Assembly: GCF_015477355.1 (NCBI RefSeq)
Contig: NZ_JADLRJ010000023.1
Span: 1 to 63,253 of the forward strand
Origin: Nocardia blacklockiae
GTDB taxonomy: Bacteria; Actinomycetota; Actinomycetes; Mycobacteriales; Mycobacteriaceae
Length of the DNA stretch: 63,253 nt
Direction of reading: 5' to 3'
The notes beneath the pieces were generated by a model. The model was not told the origin of the DNA and ran no database searches. It worked only from the letters and a program-made list of their open reading frames with translations. Positions 56,299 to 63,253 of this stretch are shown here, one piece after another (the first letter of the stretch is position 1; every line of letters starts with the position of its first letter). The position numbers were made by a program, and so were the translations under genes.

Positions 56299-57701
56299 CC
56301 GACACCGCCCTTCGCCCCACCTCGTTCGACACCGTGACCGACGCGGCCGCGGCGCTGCGCCGCGGCGACGTCACCGCCACCGAACTGGTGGAGCGCGCCC
56401 TCGCGACGACCGACGATCTCGGCGTCTACCTGACCCGCCACGACGGCCGCGCCCGCGACCGCGCGGCCGAGATCGATCGGCAGCTGGCCGCCGGCGCCGC
56501 TTTGCCGCCGCTCGCCGGAATTCCCGTGGGCGTCAAGGACATTCTGGCCCACTCCCCCACACCGACCACCGCGCAGAGCCTGGTGCTGGACCCCGCGTGG
56601 TCGGCCGGGATCGGGGACTGCGCCGTGGTCCGCCGACTCGAGCAGGCCGGGGCCGTGATCACCGGCAAGACCAGCACCATGGAATTCGCCATCGGCGTGC
56701 CCGACCCGGACAAGCCGTTCCCGGTGCCGCGCTGCGCCTGGGACCGCGAGCGCTGGGCCGGCGGTTCCAGTTCGGGTTCGGGCGCCGGGGTCGCGGCCGG
56801 GCATTTCCTGGCCGCGATCGGCACCGACACCGCCGGCAGCATCCGCATCCCGGCCGCGTTCAACGGCGTGACCGGGCTCAAGCCCACGTTCGGCCGGGTG
56901 CCGAAGTCCGGCGTGGTGCCGCTCGGCTACACCCTCGACCACGTCGGCCCGCTGGCCCGCTCGGCCGCCGACTGCGCGCTGCTGCTCTCGGTGCTCGCCG
57001 GCCCGGATCCCGACGACCCGTACAGCGCCGACGTCCCGGCCGCCGACTACCCGGCCGCGCTCACCGGCGACCTGCACGGCGTCACGGTCGGCGTGGACGA
57101 TCTGAACCGGTTCGCCGACGGCGGCATCGATCCCGAGCAGCCGCGGCTGTTCGCCGAGGCCGTCGAGACGCTGCGGGCCGCCGGCGCCGCGGTGGTCCCG
57201 GTGGAACTGCCGATGTATCCGGAGCTGGTGGCCGTCGACCTGCTGGTGATGCTCGCCGAGGCGCACGCCTACCACCGCGGCGACCTGCGCGAGCGGTGGA
57301 CCGACTACGGGCGCGGCACCCGGATCGTGCTCGCCGGCGGCGCCGCGGTCACCGGGCCGGATTACGTCCAGGCGCAACGGGTTCGGCACGTCGCGCGGCG
57401 GCGGATGGCCGAGCTGTTCACCCGGGTCGACCTGGTGGTCACGCCGACCGGGCACCTGGGCGCGCCGCCGCTGGCCACCCTGGATCCGCTGCGGCCGCTG
57501 GGCGCGCTGTCCTCGCTGCACACGCCGTATTGGAATCCGCTGGGAAATCCCACGCTGGCCGTACCAATCGGTTTGTCCGCCGACACCACTCCGCTGTCGA
57601 TGTCGGTCAGCGGCCGGCATTTCGACGAGGCGACCGTCCTGCGCGCCGGCGACGCCTATCAACGCCGCACCACCCATCACCTCGCGAAAGGCCCCTCATG
57701 A
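56295..57701 (+). CDS. Amidase (amidase-signature family)
   Basis: A 468-residue hydrolase with the Ser-cisSer-Lys catalytic set: the lysine in IPVGVKDILAHS, the cis-serine in RWAGGSSSGSGAGVAAGH and the nucleophile in GTDTAGSIRIPAAF. GLKPTFGRVPKSGV follows as in typical members. GatA, AtzF and urea amidolyase-type members share this core; no extra C-terminal domain is present. It sits in a three-gene unit: GntR, amidase and a 49-residue ORF, each overlapping the next by four bases. The substrate may be an amide or a cyclic-amide breakdown product; this is inference. Confidence 0.9.
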   Translation: MTDTALRPTSFDTVTDAAAALRRGDVTATELVERALATTDDLGVYLTRHDGRARDRAAEIDRQLAAGAALPPLAGIPVGVKDILAHSPTPTTAQSLVLDPAWSAGIGDCAVVRRLEQAGAVITGKTSTMEFAIGVPDPDKPFPVPRCAWDRERWAGGSSSGSGAGVAAGHFLAAIGTDTAGSIRIPAAFNGVTGLKPTFGRVPKSGVVPLGYTLDHVGPLARSAADCALLLSVLAGPDPDDPYSADVPAADYPAALTGDLHGVTVGVDDLNRFADGGIDPEQPRLFAEAVETLRAAGAAVVPVELPMYPELVAVDLLVMLAEAHAYHRGDLRERWTDYGRGTRIVLAGGAAVTGPDYVQAQRVRHVARRRMAELFTRVDLVVTPTGHLGAPPLATLDPLRPLGALSSLHTPYWNPLGNPTLAVPIGLSADTTPLSMSVSGRHFDEATVLRAGDAYQRRTTHHLAKGPS

Positions 57702-57847
57702 CAGCCGCGTCCACCTGGTCCGCCGATCCCGAGGAAAACGCCGCGGTCGCCGCGCTGCAGGAGATGCTGGCCGGACTGGCCGAACTGCTGCACGGCTGCG
57801 CCGAGGCCAGATACGGCGACCCCAGCGGCGGGCATCGCGTCGGCTGA
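57698..57847 (+). CDS. Very small protein coupled to the amidase
   Basis: A 49-residue acidic ORF starting in the four-base overlap ATGA with the amidase stop. The central part ENAAVAALQEMLAGLAELLHGCAEA is a predicted amphipathic helix with heptad-like leucines; the tail is Gly/Pro-rich. Small helical partners such as AtzG and GatC accompany some amidases of this family. The position and helix make that an attractive comparison, but sequence similarity is not evident to me. The 210 bp that follow before lsr2 hold no gene. Confidence 0.55.
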   Translation: MTAASTWSADPEENAAVAALQEMLAGLAELLHGCAEARYGDPSGGHRVG

Positions 57848-58057
57848 CCTGGGATTCCGTCCGAAAACGCACCCGGAAGCACCGCCGCCCGCGATTCCCG
57901 CGAACCCCGGGAATTCCTTCCGGATCGGATTGTTTTAGCCCTTTCGCACATTCACCGCCGGAAACGCCGAATAGCGTCGGATTCGCTACCCTGGACAGCA
58001 CTGCGGTACGGTATACGCAATCCTTGTAGAGCAGTGTCCGTGCGAAAGGGCTGACTC

Positions 58058-58393
58058 ATGGCCAAGAAGGTCACCGTCACGCTCATCGACGATTACGACG
58101 GGAAGTCCAAAGCGGATGAGACCGTGCAGTTCTCGATCGATGGCGTGGCCTACGAAATCGATCTCTCCACGTTGAATGCCGGCAAGCTGCGGGGGTCTCT
58201 GGAGCCCTGGGCCGAAAAAGCCCGGAAGGTCGGCCGGGTCAAGTCGGGCACGGTGGCACGGCCGAAGTCCGCGGCCGACCGGGAACAGACCGTCGCCATC
58301 CGGGAATGGGCGAAGAAACACGGCTACAACGTGTCGGCTCGCGGCCGAATTTCCTCCGAGATCGTCGCGGCCTATCACAAAGCGAACAAGTAA
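58058..58393 (+). CDS. lsr2: Nucleoid-associated xenogeneic silencer Lsr2
   Basis: A 111-residue histone-like protein that coats AT-rich DNA. The N-terminal dimerisation domain (KKVTVTLIDDYDGKSKADET, then VAYEIDLSTLNA) is joined by a flexible, basic linker to the C-terminal DNA-binding domain. That domain has the AT-hook-like core SARGRISSEIVAAY. AAAGGG lies ahead of the ATG. Length and motifs match M. tuberculosis Lsr2. A large stem-loop follows the gene. A second lsr2-like gene lies 1.7 kb away on the other strand. Confidence 0.96.
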   Translation: MAKKVTVTLIDDYDGKSKADETVQFSIDGVAYEIDLSTLNAGKLRGSLEPWAEKARKVGRVKSGTVARPKSAADREQTVAIREWAKKHGYNVSARGRISSEIVAAYHKANK

Positions 58394-58432
58394 CTCCTGA
58401 TCCGGGGCTTTTGCCCTGGTAATGAGGTTCCG

Positions 58433-58479
58433 GCCGGGCCCGGATTACCGTGCGGCGAGCACGATAATCCGGGCCCGGC
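58433..58479 (+). terminator. Long hairpin terminator after lsr2
   Basis: GCCGGGCCCGGATTA (58433-58447) pairs perfectly with TAATCCGGGCCCGGC (58465-58479). Inside, CGTGC (58449-58453) pairs with GCACG (58459-58463) around a five-base loop, with one C-A mismatch between the two helices. It begins 40 bases after the lsr2 stop. Apart from this hairpin the 58394-58722 gap shows nothing. Confidence 0.85.
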
Positions 58480-58722
58480 GCCGTCCGCGGCGGCGGTTTC
58501 CCGCCGGGTGGATATGGCCGCGGCGGCCCGCCCGGCGACATGTCCCGGCACCGTGGAATCCGCACTCGCCCACCGCTTCCGAGTAGTCCGCCGACAGCGA
58601 AAATCCGGAGCGCTCGGTGTATGCGGGCGGGGCGGCGGCGGTAGCCTGTGATCATGGTTCGGCATCGTGCCGTTCCCGCATGTCACTGAGTGCACGTCTG
58701 ATCCCGGGCGGGGGTGGTGGGC

Positions 58723-60027
58723 ATGACACACGAGCAGGCCGTCGCCGCCTTGGCCCGGCAGTGGCGGACGGCGGTGTCCGACACCGGTTTCGTGCCGATG
58801 ACACTGGCCGAACTGGAGGCGCTGCTGGCCGAGCTGCTCGAGCGGCTGACGGCGGCCATCGTGGCCGAGCCCTTCGACGCGCCGGCCGCCGCCGCGGTGG
58901 GCGCGCACCTGGTTCGCGCGAACCTCACCGATCCCCGGGTGCTGAGCCGCACCGCGCGGGCGCTGGCGCCGCTGGCCGAGCTGCTGGCGCCGCACCGGGA
59001 GCGGGTCATCGCGGCGCTGGGCGAACTGGCCAACGGCTACACCGTCGAACTCCTCGCGACCCGCGCCCGCCATCAGGAGATGCTGCACGCGGCCATGGCC
59101 GACGCGCGCCAGGCCGCCGAGGTCCGTTTCCGGGTGCTGTTCGACAACGCCGCCGTCGCGATCGGCATCGGCGACACCGCCGGCCGGATGGTCGACGCCA
59201 ACCCGGCACTGGCCACCATGCTCGGCACGCCGGTGAATCGGTTGCGCGGCACCGCGGTGTCGGACCTGGTGCATCCGGAGGACCGCGACGAGCTGCGCGC
59301 CCGGATCTTCGACGAACTGCTGACCGCCGGCGCCGGCACGATGCGGCTCGAACTGCGCTACCGCCGACCCGACGGCAGCGGCGGCTGGGCGGCGTGGGCG
59401 ATCACCCTGGTGCCCGCGGCCGGCGGGCGCTCGGCGTACCTGCTCGTGGTCGGCGAGGACACCACCCAGCGCCGCGCGTTGCAGGCCGAGCTGAGCCGCC
59501 AGGCGCGCCACGACCCGCTGACCGGGCTGCCCAACCGGCGCCAGCTGGTGGAGACCATCTCCGAGATCATCGCGGGCGCCCGGCCCGGGGCCCGCATCGG
59601 GCTGGGCTTCATCGACCTGGACGGGTTCAAGGCCGTCAACGACACCTACGGGCACGGCGTCGGCGACCGGCTGCTGGCCGCGGTGGCGCCCCGGCTGGCC
59701 GCGCAGGCCGCCGGTGCCATGCTCGCGCGCGTGGGCGGCGACGAGTTCGTGGTGCTGTTCCCGCCGCCGTGCGACGCCACCCGGGTGGCGGCCGTGACGA
59801 CCGCGCTGCTGGACGCGCTGGCCGAGCCGATTCCGGTGGACGATCTGCGCCTGTCGATCTCGGCGTGCATCGGAGCGGTCGTCACCCCGGTCAACGGCGC
59901 GGACGCCGAGCAACTGCTCGACGCCGCCGACGCCGGGCTCTACCGGGCCAAGGCGGCCGGACCCAACCGGTGGGTCCTGCACAACCACGACATCACGGCG
60001 GGTGCCGTGCTGCCCGGCCTGCGCTGA
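58723..60027 (+). CDS. PAS-GGDEF diguanylate cyclase
   Basis: A 434-residue signalling enzyme making cyclic di-GMP from GTP. Residues 1-125 are a helical domain of unknown type. About 135-250 is a PAS domain with a PAC end (FRVLFDNAAVAIGIGD, then LELRYRRPDGSGGWAAWAITLV). From about 262 a GGDEF domain begins (DPLTGLPNRRQL), and the active site RVGGDEF is at 338-342. FIDLDGFKAVNDTYGHGVGD carries the metal aspartate. There is no EAL domain, no transmembrane segment and no RxxD inhibitory site five residues upstream. GTG at 58714 is an alternative start. It lies between the two lsr2-like genes. Confidence 0.92.
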   Translation: MTHEQAVAALARQWRTAVSDTGFVPMTLAELEALLAELLERLTAAIVAEPFDAPAAAAVGAHLVRANLTDPRVLSRTARALAPLAELLAPHRERVIAALGELANGYTVELLATRARHQEMLHAAMADARQAAEVRFRVLFDNAAVAIGIGDTAGRMVDANPALATMLGTPVNRLRGTAVSDLVHPEDRDELRARIFDELLTAGAGTMRLELRYRRPDGSGGWAAWAITLVPAAGGRSAYLLVVGEDTTQRRALQAELSRQARHDPLTGLPNRRQLVETISEIIAGARPGARIGLGFIDLDGFKAVNDTYGHGVGDRLLAAVAPRLAAQAAGAMLARVGGDEFVVLFPPPCDATRVAAVTTALLDALAEPIPVDDLRLSISACIGAVVTPVNGADAEQLLDAADAGLYRAKAAGPNRWVLHNHDITAGAVLPGLR

Positions 60028-60055
60028 GCCGTGCCGTGCCCGGACGCCCGAGCGC

Positions 60056-60397
60056 TCAATCCGTCGCGGACCGTCCGGCGTCGAGGTAGGCGCGCAGCAC
60101 CTCGGCGGGCACGCGGCCGCGCGCCGACACCGACACACCGTTCTCGCGCGCCCACTGCCGCGCGGCCGTCGACTGCACGGCGGTCACCGTCGTCGGCTGC
60201 CGGGCGGCGATCATGGTGCGGCGCACGCGGCGAGCGCGAGCGGCCCAGTGCTGCAACTGTTCTCGCAACAGGGCCGCGTTGCCCGCTGATAGATCGATCT
60301 CGTAGGTCACCCCGTCCAACCCGAACACCACGGTCTCGTCGGCCGTCGATTCGCCATCGAGATCATCGACGCGCGTGACCAGTACTCGATGTGCCAC
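60056..60397 (-). CDS. Lsr2-family paralogue
   Basis: A 113-residue protein with the same two-domain plan as Lsr2. The N-terminal dimerisation strands read VTRVDDLDGESTADETV and VTYEIDLSAGNAALL. The DNA-binding end reads ARQWARENGVSVSARGRVPAEVL, keeping the RGR motif that inserts in the minor groove. The linker (RRTMIAARQPTTVTAVQSTA) differs strongly from the main copy. AAGGAG lies before the GTG at 60397. A second Lsr2 is common in Nocardia and may antagonise or specialise in gene silencing; this is inference. Confidence 0.9.
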   Translation of the reverse strand: MAHRVLVTRVDDLDGESTADETVVFGLDGVTYEIDLSAGNAALLREQLQHWAARARRVRRTMIAARQPTTVTAVQSTAARQWARENGVSVSARGRVPAEVLRAYLDAGRSATD

Positions 60398-60856
60398 TGC
60401 GTGCTCCTTCGCACCCCGTCCCCTGCCCTGCTCCCCCGCAGTCGTAATTTACTGAGCGGCTCGAACGTTCGCGGTGGCACCGGGCTGTTTCACCAGATCC
60501 GGGCCCGCACGACAGTGAACCGTGACAGATTCTATGCCCAGTCACGCCCCGGCGCGCACCTCGGCGCGCGAGAAGCACAGTGCCACAGCGCGTTCTGCGC
60601 AACCGCCGCGGCGGGGGCCGCCGAACGCATCCCCGCCGTGCAGCACGGCAAACACTCGGCGCACAACTCGTCGGGTCGGACTCACAAACTCCGACCGCAC
60701 CGGTCAGGGAGTCGTCACAAGTCCGAGCCAGACAATTCACACACGGCCGTCGGCTCGGTAAAATGTGGGTTACACAGGTGGTAACACGTCTGACTCGTAC
60801 TCCGGAATACGGTCCGGACGGCCGATCCCGACCGCCCCGAACAACGTTGGCTACAA
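60398..60856. other. 459-bp intergenic region with a palindrome
   Basis: No coding frame that I can support; the short open frames here lack coding bias. The region is richer in AT near 60540 and 60760. It contains GTTAC (60769-60773) and GTAAC (60781-60785) around ACAGGTG, a possible operator for the downstream acyl-CoA synthetase gene. GGTAAAAT just before it could serve as a -10-like element. Confidence 0.4.
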
Positions 60857-62983
60857 ATGAGTTTCCGCCGGTCCAGCCGCAACGGACCGGCCCGCGAGAA
60901 GTGTACGGAGTTGGCTACCGACGTCATCGACACGACCGTTGAACTGCCGGTCGCACGGAAATTCCTGTGGAATCTGCTGAAGGACCCGCAGAGCTATTCC
61001 CGAGTATTCCTCGGGATCGGCGGCTGTGACCGCCTCGAGACGATCGCCGGTCATCCCCTGTGGCAGTTCCGGATCGGCACGCCCGCGACCGGCATCCGCT
61101 CATTCGTGGCAACCTGCATCGTCGCTCCCGCCGCCCAGACGCTGGAGCTGGAGTGCGCGGCGACCGGCAGTTACGCGGCGCTGCGCCTGCGGAATACGCC
61201 GTCGGGCGGCACCCGGCTCACCGTCACCTTCTTCGCGCCGGGCCGCATGCACCCCGCGGTCGCCGCGATGTCGAACGACGAGATCCTGGCGTGGGCCGAG
61301 GACGGATTGCAGCGGCTGGTCGAATTGGCCACGGGCGCACCGACTTCGATGGTGGTCAACGGCGAGAACACCCCGTTGCGGCGGCGCGCGGACGTGGCCC
61401 GGCAGATGGTGTCCTCAGGTGTGGTCCGCACCTACCGCCCCGACCTGGGCGTGAAACAGCTGCGGCGACTTGCCAAGTGGGGTTTCAACCTGGCCGGCGG
61501 CTACGCCGCGGCGGCGGCCTACTCGCCGCACCGCACCGCGATCGTCGACGACTACGGCACCCGCACCTTCGCCGAGGTGCACGAGCGCAGCCACGCGCTG
61601 GCCGCGGCCATGGCCCGGCTCGGCCTCGGTCCCGGCGACGCGCTCGGACTACTGGCGCGCAACCACGCCGGCATGGTCGAAACCATGGTCGCCGCAGGCA
61701 AACTCGGCGTCGACGTGGTGCTGCTGAACGCCGGCCTGTCGGCGCGGCGGATCGAGGAGATCGTGCAGCGCCACCGGCTCGAGCACCTGTTCGTCGACAG
61801 CGGGCTGGAGTCGCTGGTGCACTATCTGCACTCCGACATCCAGCGGGTCTTCACCGATCGCGGACCGGGGCCCGGGCACACCACCATCGACGACCTGATC
61901 GCCCAGGGGCACAGCGACTTTCGCAAACCGGCCCGGGGCGGACGGCTGATCGTGCTCACCTCGGGCACCAGCGGCACCCCCAAGGGCGCCCGCCGCCCGC
62001 ACCCCAAGGGCTTCGCCACGGTGGCGGCGCTGCTGTCGCGCATCCCGCTGCGGATGAACGAGCCCATGCTGATTCCCGCGCCGCTGTTCCACACCTGGGG
62101 CATGGCCGCGCTGCAGCTGAGCACGCCGCTGCGGGCCACCGTCGTGCTGCCCGAACAGTTCGACGCCCGCGACACCCTGCGGCTGGTCGCCGAAAATCAG
62201 GTCAGCACACTGATTCTCGTGCCCACCATGGTGCAGCGGATCCTCGACCTGCCCACCCACGTGCGGGCCCGGTTCGACACCTCCAGCCTGCGCGTGGTCG
62301 CCAGTTGCGGCGCGCCGCTGGCCGGCGCCACCGTGCAGCGCTTCATGGACACCTACGGCGAAATCCTCTACAACGTCTACGGTTCCACCGAGGTCTCCTG
62401 GGCGACCATCGCCACCCCGGAGGATCTGCTCATCTCTCCCACCACCGCGGGCCGTCCGCCGCTGGGCACCCGGGTCGCGGTGCTGGGGCCGGATCTGGAG
62501 CCGGTGCCGGTGGGCGCCACCGGGCGCATCTACGTCGGCAACCACATGCTGTTCGACGGCTACGTCAACTCCGCGCCCCCGGAGGAGGCCGAGGGCATGC
62601 TCGACACCGGTGACCTGGGGTATCTCGACGCGTCCGGACGGCTGTTCATCGCCGGCCGCGACGACGAGATGATCATCTCCGGCGGCGAGAACGTCTTCCC
62701 GCGCCCGGTGGAGGAGGCGCTGGCGCATCTGCCGCAGATCACCGACGTCGCGGTGGTGGGCGTGCCCGATCGCGAATTCGGCCAGCGCCTGGCGGCTTTC
62801 ATCGTCAAGCGGGAGGGTTCGGGCCTGGATCCGGACATGATCCGCACCTATGTCCGGCACCGGCTCAGCCGCTTCTCCGTGCCGCGCGACGTCACCTTCC
62901 TGCCGGCGCTGCCGCGCGGGGAGACCGGCAAGGTGCTCAAGCGTCTGCTCACCGGCATGCCCGCCAACGAGTCACTGCCGTAA
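60857..62983 (+). CDS. SRPBCC domain fused to an AMP-forming acyl-CoA synthetase (FadD-like)
   Basis: A 708-residue two-part protein. Residues 20-165 form an SRPBCC/START-like lipid-pocket domain (TTVELPVARKFLWNLLKDPQ at the start and LAWAEDGLQRLVELATGA as the final helix). From about 210 it is an adenylate-forming enzyme: AYSPHRTAIVDDYGTRTF, the P-loop LTSGTSGTPKGA near 367-378, NVYGSTEVSW, then DTGDLGYLDASGRLFIAGR. The catalytic lysine lies in RGETGKVLKRLL. It should activate a fatty acid or related carboxylate to CoA thioester. ATG at 60857 lacks a clear ribosome site, so a start nearer residue 20 is possible. The SRPBCC part might deliver the acyl chain. Confidence 0.85.
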   Translation: MSFRRSSRNGPAREKCTELATDVIDTTVELPVARKFLWNLLKDPQSYSRVFLGIGGCDRLETIAGHPLWQFRIGTPATGIRSFVATCIVAPAAQTLELECAATGSYAALRLRNTPSGGTRLTVTFFAPGRMHPAVAAMSNDEILAWAEDGLQRLVELATGAPTSMVVNGENTPLRRRADVARQMVSSGVVRTYRPDLGVKQLRRLAKWGFNLAGGYAAAAAYSPHRTAIVDDYGTRTFAEVHERSHALAAAMARLGLGPGDALGLLARNHAGMVETMVAAGKLGVDVVLLNAGLSARRIEEIVQRHRLEHLFVDSGLESLVHYLHSDIQRVFTDRGPGPGHTTIDDLIAQGHSDFRKPARGGRLIVLTSGTSGTPKGARRPHPKGFATVAALLSRIPLRMNEPMLIPAPLFHTWGMAALQLSTPLRATVVLPEQFDARDTLRLVAENQVSTLILVPTMVQRILDLPTHVRARFDTSSLRVVASCGAPLAGATVQRFMDTYGEILYNVYGSTEVSWATIATPEDLLISPTTAGRPPLGTRVAVLGPDLEPVPVGATGRIYVGNHMLFDGYVNSAPPEEAEGMLDTGDLGYLDASGRLFIAGRDDEMIISGGENVFPRPVEEALAHLPQITDVAVVGVPDREFGQRLAAFIVKREGSGLDPDMIRTYVRHRLSRFSVPRDVTFLPALPRGETGKVLKRLLTGMPANESLP

Positions 62984-63131
62984 CGCATTCTTGCGACTGT
63001 GATCGCTCACCAGGCCTGTGGGGCAACTTCTTTCGAAGTGTCACGATCGATTGTGAAACCTGCCCTGCCGGGTCTCGAAACGGTTACGTTGTTACCGCAG
63101 CGCAGTTAACGGGGGTGGAAGGAAGCTCGCG

Positions 63132-63253
63132 ATGTCTGTATCCACTCCGGACCGACCCGGCCTCACCGTCTCCGGACGACCCATGTCCTCACCCCTCAAA
63201 GACGTCTGGGCCCTCTCCCGCCACATGGTCGGCCACTTCGTCGAAAACGTCGC
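63132..63253 (+). CDS. N-terminal fragment of an unidentified protein, cut by the window end
   Basis: GGAAGGA lies 8 bases before an ATG at 63132, and the frame stays open to the end of the window (40 codons). The start is Pro/Ser-rich followed by LKDVWALSRHMVGHFVENV, an amphipathic stretch. The position after a fadD-like gene recalls mce loci, where fadD precedes yrbEA. An MlaE/YrbE permease is thus a guess from context, and the residues visible do not prove it. Confidence 0.5.
   Translation, partial: MSVSTPDRPGLTVSGRPMSSPLKDVWALSRHMVGHFVENV

Overview
The window is GC-rich chromosomal DNA from a mycolic-acid actinobacterium, most likely Nocardia or a close relative. This rests on an Mce-family protein end, Lsr2 (two copies), IdeR with the full mycobacterial metal-ligand set, SigB, AhpC/AhpD with the mycobacterial cysteine layout, a LysM-protein/LexA divergon with actinobacterial SOS boxes, frequent GTG starts and strong third-position GC bias. 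There is no phage, plasmid, CRISPR array, rRNA or tRNA gene that I can support.

Layout. 0-5 kb is accessory and partly decayed: an Mce C-terminus, a FAD monooxygenase with a frameshift in its nucleotide-binding motif, a DHFR-like reductase, a PPOX protein, then remnants of an IS3-type transposase and of an ArsR/SRPBCC pair. 4.7-9 kb has DUF3039 and DUF3099 genes, an MFS transporter, a VOC-GlxA pair and a 60-bp tandem hairpin repeat. 9-15 kb has a methyltransferase, sigB behind an ECF-type promoter, and ppc. 15-24 kb has an acyltransferase/NDP-forming acyl-CoA synthetase fusion coupled to acuC, then ideR-galE and a DUF4192 protein with a heptapeptide repeat. 24-32 kb has an aldo/keto reductase, a lipoprotein, a PAC2 protein, a DUF3516 RNA helicase and a polyamine operon (ornithine decarboxylase plus a SpeD-SpeE fusion). 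32-42 kb has a fused indolepyruvate ferredoxin oxidoreductase, redox enzymes, the oxyR/ahpC-ahpD peroxide module and a PhzF-like protein. 42-50 kb has membrane proteins, an aminotransferase and hrpA. 50-52 kb is the nrdR / LysM / lexA block. 52-58 kb has a CDF exporter, MarR-isochorismatase and GntR-amidase units. 58-63 kb has lsr2, a diguanylate cyclase, an lsr2 paralogue and an SRPBCC-acyl-CoA synthetase fusion, followed by the first codons of another gene.

How the genes work together. The sigB, ideR, PAC2, nrdR, LysM, lexA order is the skeleton known from M. tuberculosis (sigB-ideR and nrdR-Rv2719c-lexA are neighbours there). Here it is stretched by inserted metabolic modules. Several units are clearly self-contained: OxyR with AhpC/AhpD for peroxide defence; LexA with a divergent LysM protein for DNA damage; AcuC with a GNAT fusion for reversible lysine acylation; ODC with SpeDE for spermidine; MarR with an isochorismatase-fold hydrolase; GntR with an amidase and a tiny third ORF.

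A recurrent theme is short tandem repetition: 60-bp units at 8.6 kb, 35-bp at 12.1 kb, 33-bp coding units at 18.4 kb, 21-bp and 54-bp coding units at 23 kb, and 20-bp units at 44.5 kb. No unmistakably new multi-gene system was found. The best leads are the Cys-Gly-Asp heptad repeat of the DUF4192 protein, the two Lsr2 genes bracketing a c-di-GMP synthase, the SRPBCC-FadD fusion, and the hairpin-forming 60-bp array. All motif positions come from reading the sequence by eye; no database search was run.
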